Assembly (NCBI GenBank): GCA_963730365.1
Contig: CAVSRM010000011.1
Span: forward strand, 124,001-188,000
Source of the DNA: Fodinibacter sp963730365
GTDB lineage: Bacteria > Actinomycetota > Actinomycetes > Actinomycetales > Dermatophilaceae
Direction of reading: 5' to 3'
DNA length: 64,000 bases
Shown here piece by piece: positions 55,898-64,000 of this stretch; within the stretch, counting starts at the first letter, position 1, and the number at the start of each line of letters is the position of its first letter. The notes under the pieces were generated by a model that was not told the origin of the DNA, did not search any database, and saw nothing but the letters and a program-made list of their open reading frames with translations. A program made the translations under genes and the position numbers.

Positions 55898-56419
55898 TCA
55901 GGTGCTGTCGCGCTTGGCCTGCCGACGTGCGCCCGATGCCGTGGTCTGGGCCCGCTTGCGTTCCGTGCGTGGCCCACGGGTGGAACGATCACCGCGCGGC
56001 TTCGACACCTGGTCGGAGCCGGACAGGTCGGAGCCCTTCTCGCCCTCCGCGCCCCCGCTGGAGACCCCCCAGCGCACCGACCGCGCCGCCTCGAGGCGCT
56101 CGGCCTTGAGCTCTCGTGATGCCTGCTGGGCGAGGACCGCGAGGCGACGGCTGACCCGGGCGAGGGCCTCCTCGAAGGCCTCGGCCCGCGTCTTGGCCTT
56201 GGTGTTCGCCGGTCGCGCCTTGCCCCGTGCTCCCTTGGCCGGCACCCGGGCCGAGGCGCTGCGGCGGTACTGCCCGACGTACTTGTTCCGGGCCCGACGG
56301 ATGCGCTGGTGCAGCTCCAGCACGGCATCCTCGTCGAGCTCGGCGAGGGCGTCCTTCTCGGTCTGGGAGACGAGAAACCGCTCGTTCGGTGTCAGGGCAG
56401 CGAGCAGGGTGGCATTCAC
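55898..56419 (-). CDS. basic helical protein of unknown function
   Basis: A 173-residue protein, very Lys/Arg/Ala-rich. The N-terminal part 'LTPNERFLVSQTEKDALAEL' followed by DEDAVLELHQRIRRARNKYVGQYRR (~8-53) looks like a folded helical unit. Next come a basic linker (AKGARGKARPANTKAKTR), a second helical segment (~78-112) and a disordered, basic C-terminus. It is likely nucleic-acid associated, though no known domain is recognised. GTG 56419 is chosen because CAGGAGAATCGC lies directly upstream. It is divergent from the SLC13-type transporter gene with a 198-bp intergenic region. Confidence 0.6.
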   Translation of the reverse strand: MNATLLAALTPNERFLVSQTEKDALAELDEDAVLELHQRIRRARNKYVGQYRRSASARVPAKGARGKARPANTKAKTRAEAFEEALARVSRRLAVLAQQASRELKAERLEAARSVRWGVSSGGAEGEKGSDLSGSDQVSKPRGDRSTRGPRTERKRAQTTASGARRQAKRDST

Positions 56420-56617
56420 GCGATTCTCCTGGGCCAGGGCCCCCGTCTTTGGAGGACTGCACAAGCGTCCCAGTCGTGGCTGCCGCTGCACAAGGTCTCG
56501 TCCAGGCGTTCATCCCGGGCTTCGACATCGGCTGACGTCTCCGTCGGGCAAGCGCTAGCGTCGGCGTGGTCCGCCTCTGGCCCGGGCGCCCGCCACAGAC
56601 ACGTCCGGAAGGGTGCC

Positions 56618-58177
56618 ATGAGCCCGATCTCGATCACGCTGCTCATCCTCGCCGTCGCCGTGGTGGCCTTCATGTCCGGCCGTCTGCCCATCGGCATCGT
56701 CGCCATCGGTGTCTCGATCTCGTTGTGGGCCACGGGGATCCTCGAGCTCGGCGAGGCGCTCGCCGGGTTCGGCGACCCGACGGTGATCTTCATCGCCACC
56801 CTCTTCGTGGTGAGCGAGGCCCTCGACTCCACCGGCGTCACCGCCTGGGTCGGCCAGCAGGTGATCCAGCGAGGCGGCGAGGAACGGACTCCGCTGCTGC
56901 TCTCGGTCTGCCTGCTCGTGGCGCTCGTCACGGCGCTGATCAGCGTGAACGGCGCTGTGGCGGCCCTCATCCCCGTCGTGGTGGTCGTCGCAACCAAGGT
57001 CGGGCTCCCGCCCTCGCAAATGCTCATGCCCCTGGCCTTCTCGGCGCACGCGGGCTCGATGCTCGCCCTCACCGGCACTCCCGTGAACATCATCGTCAGC
57101 GACGCCGCCGAGGCGGCGGGGGAGGGCGGCTTCGCCTTCTTCGAGTTCGCCCTCGTGGGCATCCCGCTGCTCGCCGGCACGCTGCTCGTCATCATCGTCT
57201 TCGGCCGGCGACTCCTCCCCGTTCGGGCCCCGACGATGCTCCCGCAGGACGTCTCCGAGCACGCCCGCGAGCTGAGCGAGCAGTATGCGCTGCCCGAGAA
57301 CACCGAGCTGGTGAGCGCCGAGCGTGGCATCACCGAGGTGGTCGTCTCGCCGCGCTCGGAGCTGATCGGGAGCCACCTTTTCCCGGGCATGGTGACCCCC
57401 AGCGGTGACCTCGTCGTCATCGGCCTGCAGCGGGGCGGTGAGGACCTCAGGGACCGCGACTCGGTGCTGCGGGCCGGCGACACCCTCCTCGTGAGCGGCA
57501 CCTGGGACGCCCTCGAGGAGAACACCGCGGGCTCGGAGGTGCTCGCCGTGGTCGATCCCTCGACCGTGCGGCGCGGCGTGCCGCTCGGTGTCGGCGCCAG
57601 GCGGGCCATCGTCATCCTTCTCGCCATGGTCGTGCTCCTGGCCACCGGGGTCGTGCCGACGGTGATCGCCGGTCTGCTGGCAGCCTGCGCCATCGTGCTC
57701 ACCGGGGTGCTCACCCCCACCAAGGCCTACCGGGCGGTCTCGTGGACCACCGTCGTGCTCGTCGGAGGCATGATCCCGTTGTCGACGGCCTTCGTCTCGA
57801 CCGGCACGGCGGACGCGATCGGCAACGCCCTGCTCGATGTGGTGGGCGACTCCTCACCGCGCCTCGCGCTGCTCGGCATCTGCGTCATCACCATGGTGCT
57901 CGGTCAGCTCATCAGCAATACGGCGACCGTTCTCATCATGGTGCCTATCGCCTTGGCTGTGTCCGGGGACCTGGGCACCTCGGTGCTCCCGTTCCTCATG
58001 GCGCTCGCCATCTCCGGAGCCGCCTCCTTCCTCACCCCCGTCGCGACCCCGGCGAACACGATGGTGCTCGAGCCGGGGGGCTACCGGTTCGGCGACTACT
58101 GGAAGCTCGGTCTCCCGCTCGCGCTGCTCTTCCTCGCCGTCGCGGTGCTCTACGTCCCCGTCGTGTGGCCGCTGTGA
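56618..58177 (+). CDS. SLC13/DASS-type anion permease with TrkA-C (RCK-C) domains
   Basis: A 519-residue transporter of the ion-transporter superfamily. TM helices are at ~2-50, 60-80, 95-130 and 175-195. A cytoplasmic insertion (~205-320) carries TrkA_C-type sequence ('ERGITEVVVSPRSELIGSHL', 'DLVVIGLQRGGEDLRDRDSV' and 'LRAGDTLLVSG'). More helices follow at ~330-519. The family repeats are visible: 'VNGAVAALIPVVVVVATKVG', 'MPLAFSAHAGSMLALTGTPV' followed by NII, and in the second half 'LISNTATVLIMVPIALAVSG'. Such proteins carry sulfate, dicarboxylates or citrate with Na+. ATG 56618 has GGAAGGG upstream. The gap to the next gene is 105 bp. Confidence 0.82.
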   Translation: MSPISITLLILAVAVVAFMSGRLPIGIVAIGVSISLWATGILELGEALAGFGDPTVIFIATLFVVSEALDSTGVTAWVGQQVIQRGGEERTPLLLSVCLLVALVTALISVNGAVAALIPVVVVVATKVGLPPSQMLMPLAFSAHAGSMLALTGTPVNIIVSDAAEAAGEGGFAFFEFALVGIPLLAGTLLVIIVFGRRLLPVRAPTMLPQDVSEHARELSEQYALPENTELVSAERGITEVVVSPRSELIGSHLFPGMVTPSGDLVVIGLQRGGEDLRDRDSVLRAGDTLLVSGTWDALEENTAGSEVLAVVDPSTVRRGVPLGVGARRAIVILLAMVVLLATGVVPTVIAGLLAACAIVLTGVLTPTKAYRAVSWTTVVLVGGMIPLSTAFVSTGTADAIGNALLDVVGDSSPRLALLGICVITMVLGQLISNTATVLIMVPIALAVSGDLGTSVLPFLMALAISGAASFLTPVATPANTMVLEPGGYRFGDYWKLGLPLALLFLAVAVLYVPVVWPL

Positions 58178-58282
58178 CAGCGTCGCCGGCCGGGCGCGCC
58201 GGGAGGCACGTCGAAGGTGCGGACAAACAGCATCCGCCGGTGGTTTGATTCGGCGAGTGCGTCCAGTCAGGAGGAGGTCGTC

Positions 58283-59491
58283 GTGAACCCGGTCCTTGCG
58301 TTCGTGGTCGTCATGCTGGTCTGGACGGTCAGCGACTACGTCGCGAAGAAGACGCAGTCGCTGCTCTCCTCGCTCTTCGTCGCCTCGATCATCTTCCTGG
58401 TCGGCTTCCTCACCGGGATCTTCCCCGAGGACCTGCTCGCCAGTTCCTCGCTCCTGGCCCTCGCCGGCGTCGTGGTCGGCTTCATCATCGTCCACCTCGG
58501 CACGATGATCAGCCTCGAGGACTTCAAGAAGCAGTGGAAGACCTTCCTCATCGGCTTCGCGACGGTCGTCGGCATCGGTATCGCCCTGTGGGTCGCGAGC
58601 ATCATCTTCGGCGGCAGCATCTCCGGGACGGCTGAGGAGGGCTACGCCCAGGCCCTCGACTTCGTGGCCGCGGGCACCGGGGCCCTCAGCGGGGGCACCA
58701 TCTCGGTACTGCTGATCCAGGAGGCCGCGCTGGGGGTGGGCCTCACAAGCATCGCGATCTTCCCCGTGCTCATCGCGGCCCTGCAGGGCCTGGTCGGCTT
58801 CCCCCTCACCTCGATCATCCTGCGGAGAGAGGCGACGCGGCTGAAGGGTGAGTACCGCGCCGGGAACCTCGCCACCGTCGTCGAGGAGGTGCAGGAGGAG
58901 AGCACCGAGGAGGGCCGGCTCCCCGCCGCGTTCCGCACGACGGCGGGGACGTTGTTCGTCGTTGGCGTGGTCGTGCTCGTCTCGATGGGTGTCAACGACC
59001 TCACCGACGGGATCCTCAACACCTTCGTCGTCGCGCTCATCCTCGGCATCGCCCTGCGCACCTTCGGCATCTTCAAGCCGTCAGTGCTGTCGGGCATCGA
59101 CGCGTTCGGCCTGATGATGCTGGCGATCATGATCCTCATCTTCGGCCCGCTCGCCACGGTCACGCCCTCCGACGTCAGCGAGCTGGCTGTGCCGCTCCTG
59201 CTCGCCTTCGTGTTCGGTGTGGCCGGCATCGCGGCGTTCGCGGGGCTCGTGGGCAAGCTCGTGGGGTACTCGGTCCCGATGTCCATCGCCATCGGGTTGA
59301 CCTCGCTCTACGGCTTCCCGGGCACGATGATCCTGTCGCAGGAGGCGGCCAGGGGGGCCGGGGAGTCGCCCGAGGAGGTGGCCGCCATCGAGCACGAGAT
59401 CCTGCCCAAGATGATCGTCGCCGGCTTCTCCACCGTGACGATCACCTCGGTCGTGGTCACCGGCTTCGTCGTGGGGTGGATCGGCGGCTGA
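58283..59491 (+). CDS. GltS-like / ESS-type membrane transporter
   Basis: A 402-residue membrane protein with ~10 TM helices and an internal duplication. The first half has 'AAGTGALSGGTISVLLIQEA', the second 'YSVPMSIAIGLTSLYGFPGT' followed by MILSQEA. These Gly-rich re-entrant segments resemble sodium/glutamate symporters (GltS) and an unnamed relative found next to peptidase genes. A hydrophilic loop (~185-215) separates the halves. GTG 58283 is chosen since AGGAGGAGG lies 5-6 nt upstream; the longer frame from 58217 lacks a signal. It sits upstream of the glutamate dehydrogenase gene, consistent with but not proof of glutamate transport. The exact family name is tentative. Confidence 0.6.
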   Translation: MNPVLAFVVVMLVWTVSDYVAKKTQSLLSSLFVASIIFLVGFLTGIFPEDLLASSSLLALAGVVVGFIIVHLGTMISLEDFKKQWKTFLIGFATVVGIGIALWVASIIFGGSISGTAEEGYAQALDFVAAGTGALSGGTISVLLIQEAALGVGLTSIAIFPVLIAALQGLVGFPLTSIILRREATRLKGEYRAGNLATVVEEVQEESTEEGRLPAAFRTTAGTLFVVGVVVLVSMGVNDLTDGILNTFVVALILGIALRTFGIFKPSVLSGIDAFGLMMLAIMILIFGPLATVTPSDVSELAVPLLLAFVFGVAGIAAFAGLVGKLVGYSVPMSIAIGLTSLYGFPGTMILSQEAARGAGESPEEVAAIEHEILPKMIVAGFSTVTITSVVVTGFVVGWIGG

Positions 59492-59612
59492 GGAGAGATC
59501 CGGGGAGTGCCTGCTCCCGCGGACTGGTCAGGGTGGATAGTCTCGGAGACGGACACGACGAGGTGTCCCACCGGCCCCCGGTGACGCCCCGAGCAAGGAG
59601 TGCCAGCGCACC

Positions 59613-62600
59613 ATGTCGAAGCCCCAGGCCAGGACCCGCGAGGACCTCCTCGCGAAGATCGCGGCAGTGTGCGCCGACGCCGGTCTGGATGGGGGTGCGT
59701 CCGACTTCGTCCATCGCTACTTCCGGCACGTCCCGCTCGACGAGCTGACCACGCGAGACCCCGACACGTATGCCGGTGCCGCCAGCAGCCACCTCGAGCT
59801 GGCCCGAAACCGGCCGCCCGGAGTGTCGAACGTGCGGGTCTACAACCCCAGCACCGAGGTCGACGGCTGGACCAATCCCCGGACGATCATCCAGGTCGTC
59901 ACCGACGACATGCCCTTCCTCGTCGACTCGGTCACCGGCTGCCTGGTCAGTGCCGGCATCGACATCCACCTCATCGTCCATCCGCAGCTCGTCGTGAGCC
60001 GCGACGCCATGGGCGTCCTCCAGCGGGTCGAGTCCCGCGAGGTCACGGGTCGAACCCGGGGCGGCAGCCTCGACAACCTCGCCGAGTCGTGGATGACCCT
60101 GTCCATCGACCGGGAGAGCGACGAAGAGCGCCGCGCCGCCCTGGAGGCGCAGGTCAGGAACGTGCTGGAGGACGTGCGGCAGTCCGTCGAGGACTGGCCC
60201 AAGATGCGGAGCAAGTGCCTCGTCCTCGCGGCCGAGCTCGAGGGCTCACCCCCCGTGGGGATCGACGAGGCGGAGGTCGCCTCCTCGACCCGGTTCCTGC
60301 GGTGGATGGCCGACAACCACTTCACCTTCCTCGGGTACCGCGACTACGTCCTCCGCGAGCTCGACGGCGGCGAGGTCATCGCACCCGTGGGCGGGTCGGG
60401 CCTGGGACTGCTCCGCTCGGACCCGCCGGCCGGTGCCGACCCGGACCGCCTCACCCGCGCGGCCTCCGAGAAGGCGCACGAGGCGAACATCCTGGTGCTC
60501 ACCAAGGCCAACTCGAAGTCCACCGTCCACCGGGTCACCCACCTGGACTATGTCGGGGTCAAGGCCTACGACGAGGAGGGAGTCGTCGTCGGGGAGCGTC
60601 GCTTCCTCGGCCTCTACGCCTCGACCGCCTACACCGAGTCCGTCCTCAACGTGCCGCTGGTCGCAGAGAAGGTGCACGCCGTCCTGGAACGCGCGGGGGT
60701 CGCGTCCGACAGCCACACCGGCAAGGACCTCCTCGAGGTGCTCGAGAGCTACCCGCGTGACGAGCTGTTCCAGGCGTCTCTCGACCAGCTCTACGACACG
60801 GCGATGGCGGTGACCCAACTCCAGGAACGACGCCGCACGAAGCTGTTCATCCGCGAGGACGACTTCGGGCGGTTCGCGTCCTGCCTCGTCTTCATCCCGC
60901 GTGACCGCTACAACACCTCGGTCCGGCTGAGGATGGCCGAGATCCTCAAGGACACCTTCGGCGGCGAGGACGTCGAGTTCTCGGCGAGGGTGAGCGAGTC
61001 GGCCCTTGCCAGAGTGCAGTTCGTCGTGAGGGTCGCCCGCCACAAGCGGATCCGGAGCCTGGACCGCACCGAGGTCGATGCTCTCGAGCAGCGCCTCGTG
61101 GAAGTGAGCCGCACCTGGTCGGACCGGCTGGGCGACGTGCTGCGCAGTGCCTACGGCGAGGAGGCCGGCGACGGCCTGCTCGACCGGTTCGGCCGGGCGT
61201 TCCCGACGGCATACGAGGAGACGTTCACGGTCAACCAGGGGCTCGCCGACCTGCACCACCTCGACCGGCTCGGCGACGAGCGCGGCACCAGCGTTGCCCT
61301 GTACCGTCCCGCCGGCGCGCCCGACGACATCCGTCGGTTCAAGCTCTTCCGCGTCGACCCGCTCTCGCTCACCGACATCCTGCCGATCTTCAGCGACATG
61401 GGCGTCGAGGTGGTCGACGAGCGGCCGTTCGAGGTCAAGCGCTCCGACGGCCTGCCCCTGCACGTCTACGACTTCGGGCTGCGAGTCCCCGACGGCTCCA
61501 TCTGGGATGCCGTCAGCCACGACGAGCTCCGCGACCTGTTCGAGGGTGCCGTCTCGGCGGTGTGGGACGGGAGAGCGGAGTCCGACGGTTTCAACAAGCT
61601 CGTGCTCGCGGCCCACCTGGCCTGGCGCCGCGTCGTGGTCCTGCGGACGGTGGCCAAGTACCTCCGCCAGACCCGGGCCACCTACTCGCAGACCTATCTC
61701 GAGGATGCCCTCGTGACGCACCCGGAGATCGCCCGCGACCTCGTCGAGCTGTGGGAGACGCGCTTCGACCCCGAGCGCTTCGCCGGCGAGGCGGGCGAGG
61801 AGCGCGACGAGGCGGAGGAGGCGGTCGCCGAGCGCATCATCGACGCGCTCGACGAGGTCTCCTCACTCGACCACGACCGCATCGTGCGGGCCTTCGTCGG
61901 CGTGATCCGCGCGGGGCTGCGCACCAACTTCTACCAGTCGGGTGACGGCGACGCCGAGCACAAGACATATGTCTCGCTCAAGCTCAACCCGAAGGCCGTC
62001 CCCGACCTGCCTGCCCCCCGCCCGCAGTTCGAGATCTGGGTCTACAGCCCCCGGGTCGAAGGGGTGCACCTGCGGTTCGGCCCCGTCGCCCGCGGCGGGC
62101 TCCGCTGGTCGGACCGTCGTGAGGACTTCCGCACGGAGGTGCTCGGCCTGGTCAAGGCCCAGATGGTCAAGAACGCCGTCATCGTGCCCACGGGGTCCAA
62201 GGGTGGGTTCTATGCCAAGCAGCTGCCCGACCCCGCGGTCGACCGCGATGCGTGGCTGGAGGAGGGCAAGACGGCATACCGGATGTTCATCTCCGCCCTG
62301 CTCGACATCACCGACAACCGGGTGACCGGAGAGATCCACCCACCGGAGCGGGTGGTGCGCCACGACCGAGACGACCCGTACCTCGTCGTCGCGGCCGACA
62401 AGGGGACGGCATCGTTCTCCGACATCGCCAACGGCGTCGCACAGTCCTACAGCTTCTGGCTCGACGACGCGTTCGCCTCGGGTGGGTCGGCCGGATACGA
62501 CCACAAGGCGATGGGCATCACCGCGCGTGGCGCGTGGGAGTCCGTCAAGCGGCACTTCCGCGAGATGGGGGTCGACACCCAGACCGAGGACTTCACCGTG

Positions 62601-64000
62601 GTGGGTGTCGGGGACATGAGCGGAGACGTGTTCGGCAATGGCATGCTCCTCTCCGAACACATCCGACTGGTTGCTGCCTTCGACCACCGGCACGTGTTCA
62701 TCGACCCGGATCCGGTTGCGGCAGAGTCGTTCGCCGAGCGCAAGCGCCTGTTCGAGATGCCTCGTTCCTCGTGGGCTGACTACGACACCAGCCTGATCTC
62801 GAAGGGAGGAGGGGTCTTTCCGCGCAGCCTGAAGTCGATCGACATCACCCCGCAGATGGCCGCTGCCCTCGGCATCCCCGAGGGGACCAAGCGGATGACC
62901 CCGTCGGAGCTGATCCACGCCATCCTGCTCTCGCCCGCTGACCTGTTGTGGAACGGCGGCATCGGCACCTACGTCAAGGCGAGCACGGAGGACCACCTCT
63001 CCATCGGCGACCGCGCCAACGACTCCATCCGCGTCGACGGCAAGGAGCTGCGCGTGAAGGTCGTGGGGGAGGGAGGCAACCTCGGTCTCTCCCAGGCCGG
63101 CCGGATTGAGGCGGCGTTCAGCGGCGTGCGCGTCAACACCGACGCCATCGACAACTCCGCAGGTGTCGACACCTCCGACCACGAGGTCAACATCAAGATC
63201 CTGCTCGGCGAGGTGGTGCGCAGTGGCGACCTCGACACCGAGCAGCGCAACGAGCTCCTTGCGTCGATGACCGACGACGTCGCCGACCACGTGCTGCGCG
63301 ACAACTACGAGCAGAACGTCCTGCTCGGAAACGCGCGCGCCCAGGAGCACTCGATGGCCAGCGTGCACGAGCGGCTCATGCACTGGCTGGAGGACCGCGG
63401 CGACCTCGACCGTGGCCTGGAGTTCCTGCCCAGTGACGCCGAGCTCGAGAAGCGCGCTCACGAGGGCCTGGGCCTGAAGAGCCCCGAGTTCTCGGTGCTC
63501 GTCGCCTACGCGAAGCTGGCCCTGAAGGAGGACATCCTCGCCAGCGACATCCCCGACGACCCCTACTTCGAGGCCACCCTCGGGGAGTACTTCCCGCCGC
63601 CCATCCGGGAGCAGTATGCCGACGAGCTCGCCGAGCATCCGCTCCGCCGGGAGATCGTCACGAACTCGATCGTCAACTCGATGGTCAACCGCGGTGGCAT
63701 CACCTTCGCGTTCCGTGCTCAGGAGGAGTCGGGCGCCAAGGCGGAGCAGGTCACGCGGGCTTTCGTCGTCTGCCGCGAGGTCTTCAACCTGGCCGAGTAC
63801 GTGCGCGAGGTCGAGCAGCTCGACAACGTCGTGCCGACCTCTGCCCAGACCGCGCTGTACCTGGAGTTCCGCCGGCTCCTCGACCGGTCCATCCGCTGGT
63901 TCCTCACCTCGCGGCCGGCCACCCTCGACATCGGTGCCGAGGTCGACCGGTTCGCAGGCGTCGTGCGCGAGCTGGCGCCGCGGGTGCCGGAGCTCCTCCG
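59613..64000 (+). CDS. large NAD-dependent glutamate dehydrogenase, 5' part
   Basis: The first 1462 codons of an NAD-GDH of the ~180-kDa (L-180, GdhB) class, which deaminates glutamate to 2-oxoglutarate; the end lies beyond the window. The N-terminal ACT-like regulatory region (~1-700) includes 'IIQVVTDDMPFLVDSVTGCL' and 'FTFLGYRDYVL'. The catalytic region (~800-1250) has 'RFGPVARGGLRWSDRREDFR', 'KNAVIVPTGSKGGFYAKQLP' with active-site lysines, and a Rossmann 'VVGVGDMSGDVFGNGMLLSE'. 'GEGGNLGLSQAGRIEAA' follows. ATG 59613 lies 12 nt after AAGGAG; TAGTCT near 59536 is a possible -10. In mycobacteria this enzyme is inhibited by GarA, a mode that may apply here. The frame is intact. Confidence 0.95.
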   Translation, partial: MSKPQARTREDLLAKIAAVCADAGLDGGASDFVHRYFRHVPLDELTTRDPDTYAGAASSHLELARNRPPGVSNVRVYNPSTEVDGWTNPRTIIQVVTDDMPFLVDSVTGCLVSAGIDIHLIVHPQLVVSRDAMGVLQRVESREVTGRTRGGSLDNLAESWMTLSIDRESDEERRAALEAQVRNVLEDVRQSVEDWPKMRSKCLVLAAELEGSPPVGIDEAEVASSTRFLRWMADNHFTFLGYRDYVLRELDGGEVIAPVGGSGLGLLRSDPPAGADPDRLTRAASEKAHEANILVLTKANSKSTVHRVTHLDYVGVKAYDEEGVVVGERRFLGLYASTAYTESVLNVPLVAEKVHAVLERAGVASDSHTGKDLLEVLESYPRDELFQASLDQLYDTAMAVTQLQERRRTKLFIREDDFGRFASCLVFIPRDRYNTSVRLRMAEILKDTFGGEDVEFSARVSESALARVQFVVRVARHKRIRSLDRTEVDALEQRLVEVSRTWSDRLGDVLRSAYGEEAGDGLLDRFGRAFPTAYEETFTVNQGLADLHHLDRLGDERGTSVALYRPAGAPDDIRRFKLFRVDPLSLTDILPIFSDMGVEVVDERPFEVKRSDGLPLHVYDFGLRVPDGSIWDAVSHDELRDLFEGAVSAVWDGRAESDGFNKLVLAAHLAWRRVVVLRTVAKYLRQTRATYSQTYLEDALVTHPEIARDLVELWETRFDPERFAGEAGEERDEAEEAVAERIIDALDEVSSLDHDRIVRAFVGVIRAGLRTNFYQSGDGDAEHKTYVSLKLNPKAVPDLPAPRPQFEIWVYSPRVEGVHLRFGPVARGGLRWSDRREDFRTEVLGLVKAQMVKNAVIVPTGSKGGFYAKQLPDPAVDRDAWLEEGKTAYRMFISALLDITDNRVTGEIHPPERVVRHDRDDPYLVVAADKGTASFSDIANGVAQSYSFWLDDAFASGGSAGYDHKAMGITARGAWESVKRHFREMGVDTQTEDFTVVGVGDMSGDVFGNGMLLSEHIRLVAAFDHRHVFIDPDPVAAESFAERKRLFEMPRSSWADYDTSLISKGGGVFPRSLKSIDITPQMAAALGIPEGTKRMTPSELIHAILLSPADLLWNGGIGTYVKASTEDHLSIGDRANDSIRVDGKELRVKVVGEGGNLGLSQAGRIEAAFSGVRVNTDAIDNSAGVDTSDHEVNIKILLGEVVRSGDLDTEQRNELLASMTDDVADHVLRDNYEQNVLLGNARAQEHSMASVHERLMHWLEDRGDLDRGLEFLPSDAELEKRAHEGLGLKSPEFSVLVAYAKLALKEDILASDIPDDPYFEATLGEYFPPPIREQYADELAEHPLRREIVTNSIVNSMVNRGGITFAFRAQEESGAKAEQVTRAFVVCREVFNLAEYVREVEQLDNVVPTSAQTALYLEFRRLLDRSIRWFLTSRPATLDIGAEVDRFAGVVRELAPRVPELL

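Overview
The window is about 70% GC, densely coding DNA from an actinobacterium. The order ahcY - mtrA - mtrB - lpqB - comF - hpf - secA, followed further along by an Rv3235-like gene and a WS/DGAT gene, is the conserved actinobacterial mtrAB/secA neighbourhood. Gene content and codon habits suggest Micrococcales, perhaps Intrasporangiaceae; this assignment is an inference. Many starts look leaderless, with a TANNNT box 6-7 bases before the start codon.

Region 1 (1-15300) is an accessory block between the 3' end of a SIS/TobH-like gene and ahcY. It holds a Tat-exported FG-GAP/VCBS protein whose last domain lies in the -1 frame behind a GGGAAAC heptamer and a (GGGGAA)n tract, a YbaK deacylase, a DUF6325-SHOCT pair, a DUF222/HNH endonuclease, an RTX-type secreted protein, a CDF transporter and two tandem 77-residue paralogues. 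About 2 kb of highly abnormal sequence follows: poly-G/GA and then nearly T-free DNA that may be an assembly artefact.

Region 2 (15200-31800) is the conserved core: ahcY with a foldable leader, an orphan Flp pilin, a two-component pair with a degenerate kinase, mtrA-mtrB-lpqB, comF, hpf, a second NarL-type regulator overlapping an AlkX-like glycosylase gene, a double-GNAT protein and secA.

Region 3 (31900-40300) starts with a nonapeptide-repeat protein overlapping an RDD membrane protein. It continues with Rv3235/LysM genes, an unaccompanied molybdenum hydroxylase large subunit, a small Sm-like protein, a BldC-type DNA-binding protein, and a CpaB-like/CpaE-like pair that may relate to the distant Flp pilin.

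Region 4 (40170-45410) is a TetR-controlled, translationally coupled FMO - SDR - GPH/MFS - TauE cassette with a clear divergent promoter and operator. It looks like a small oxidation pathway with its own transport.

Region 5 (45470-64000) holds wax ester synthase, pruA, DUF2505, a WXG100-like pair, an M20 peptidase overlapping an Orn/Lys/Arg decarboxylase, a glutaminase remnant, pepA, a META lipoprotein, two transporters, and the first 1462 codons of the large NAD-dependent glutamate dehydrogenase. PruA, the glutaminase remnant, the possible GltS-like carrier and GDH give this end a glutamate theme. No tRNA, rRNA, CRISPR array or insertion sequence was recognised.
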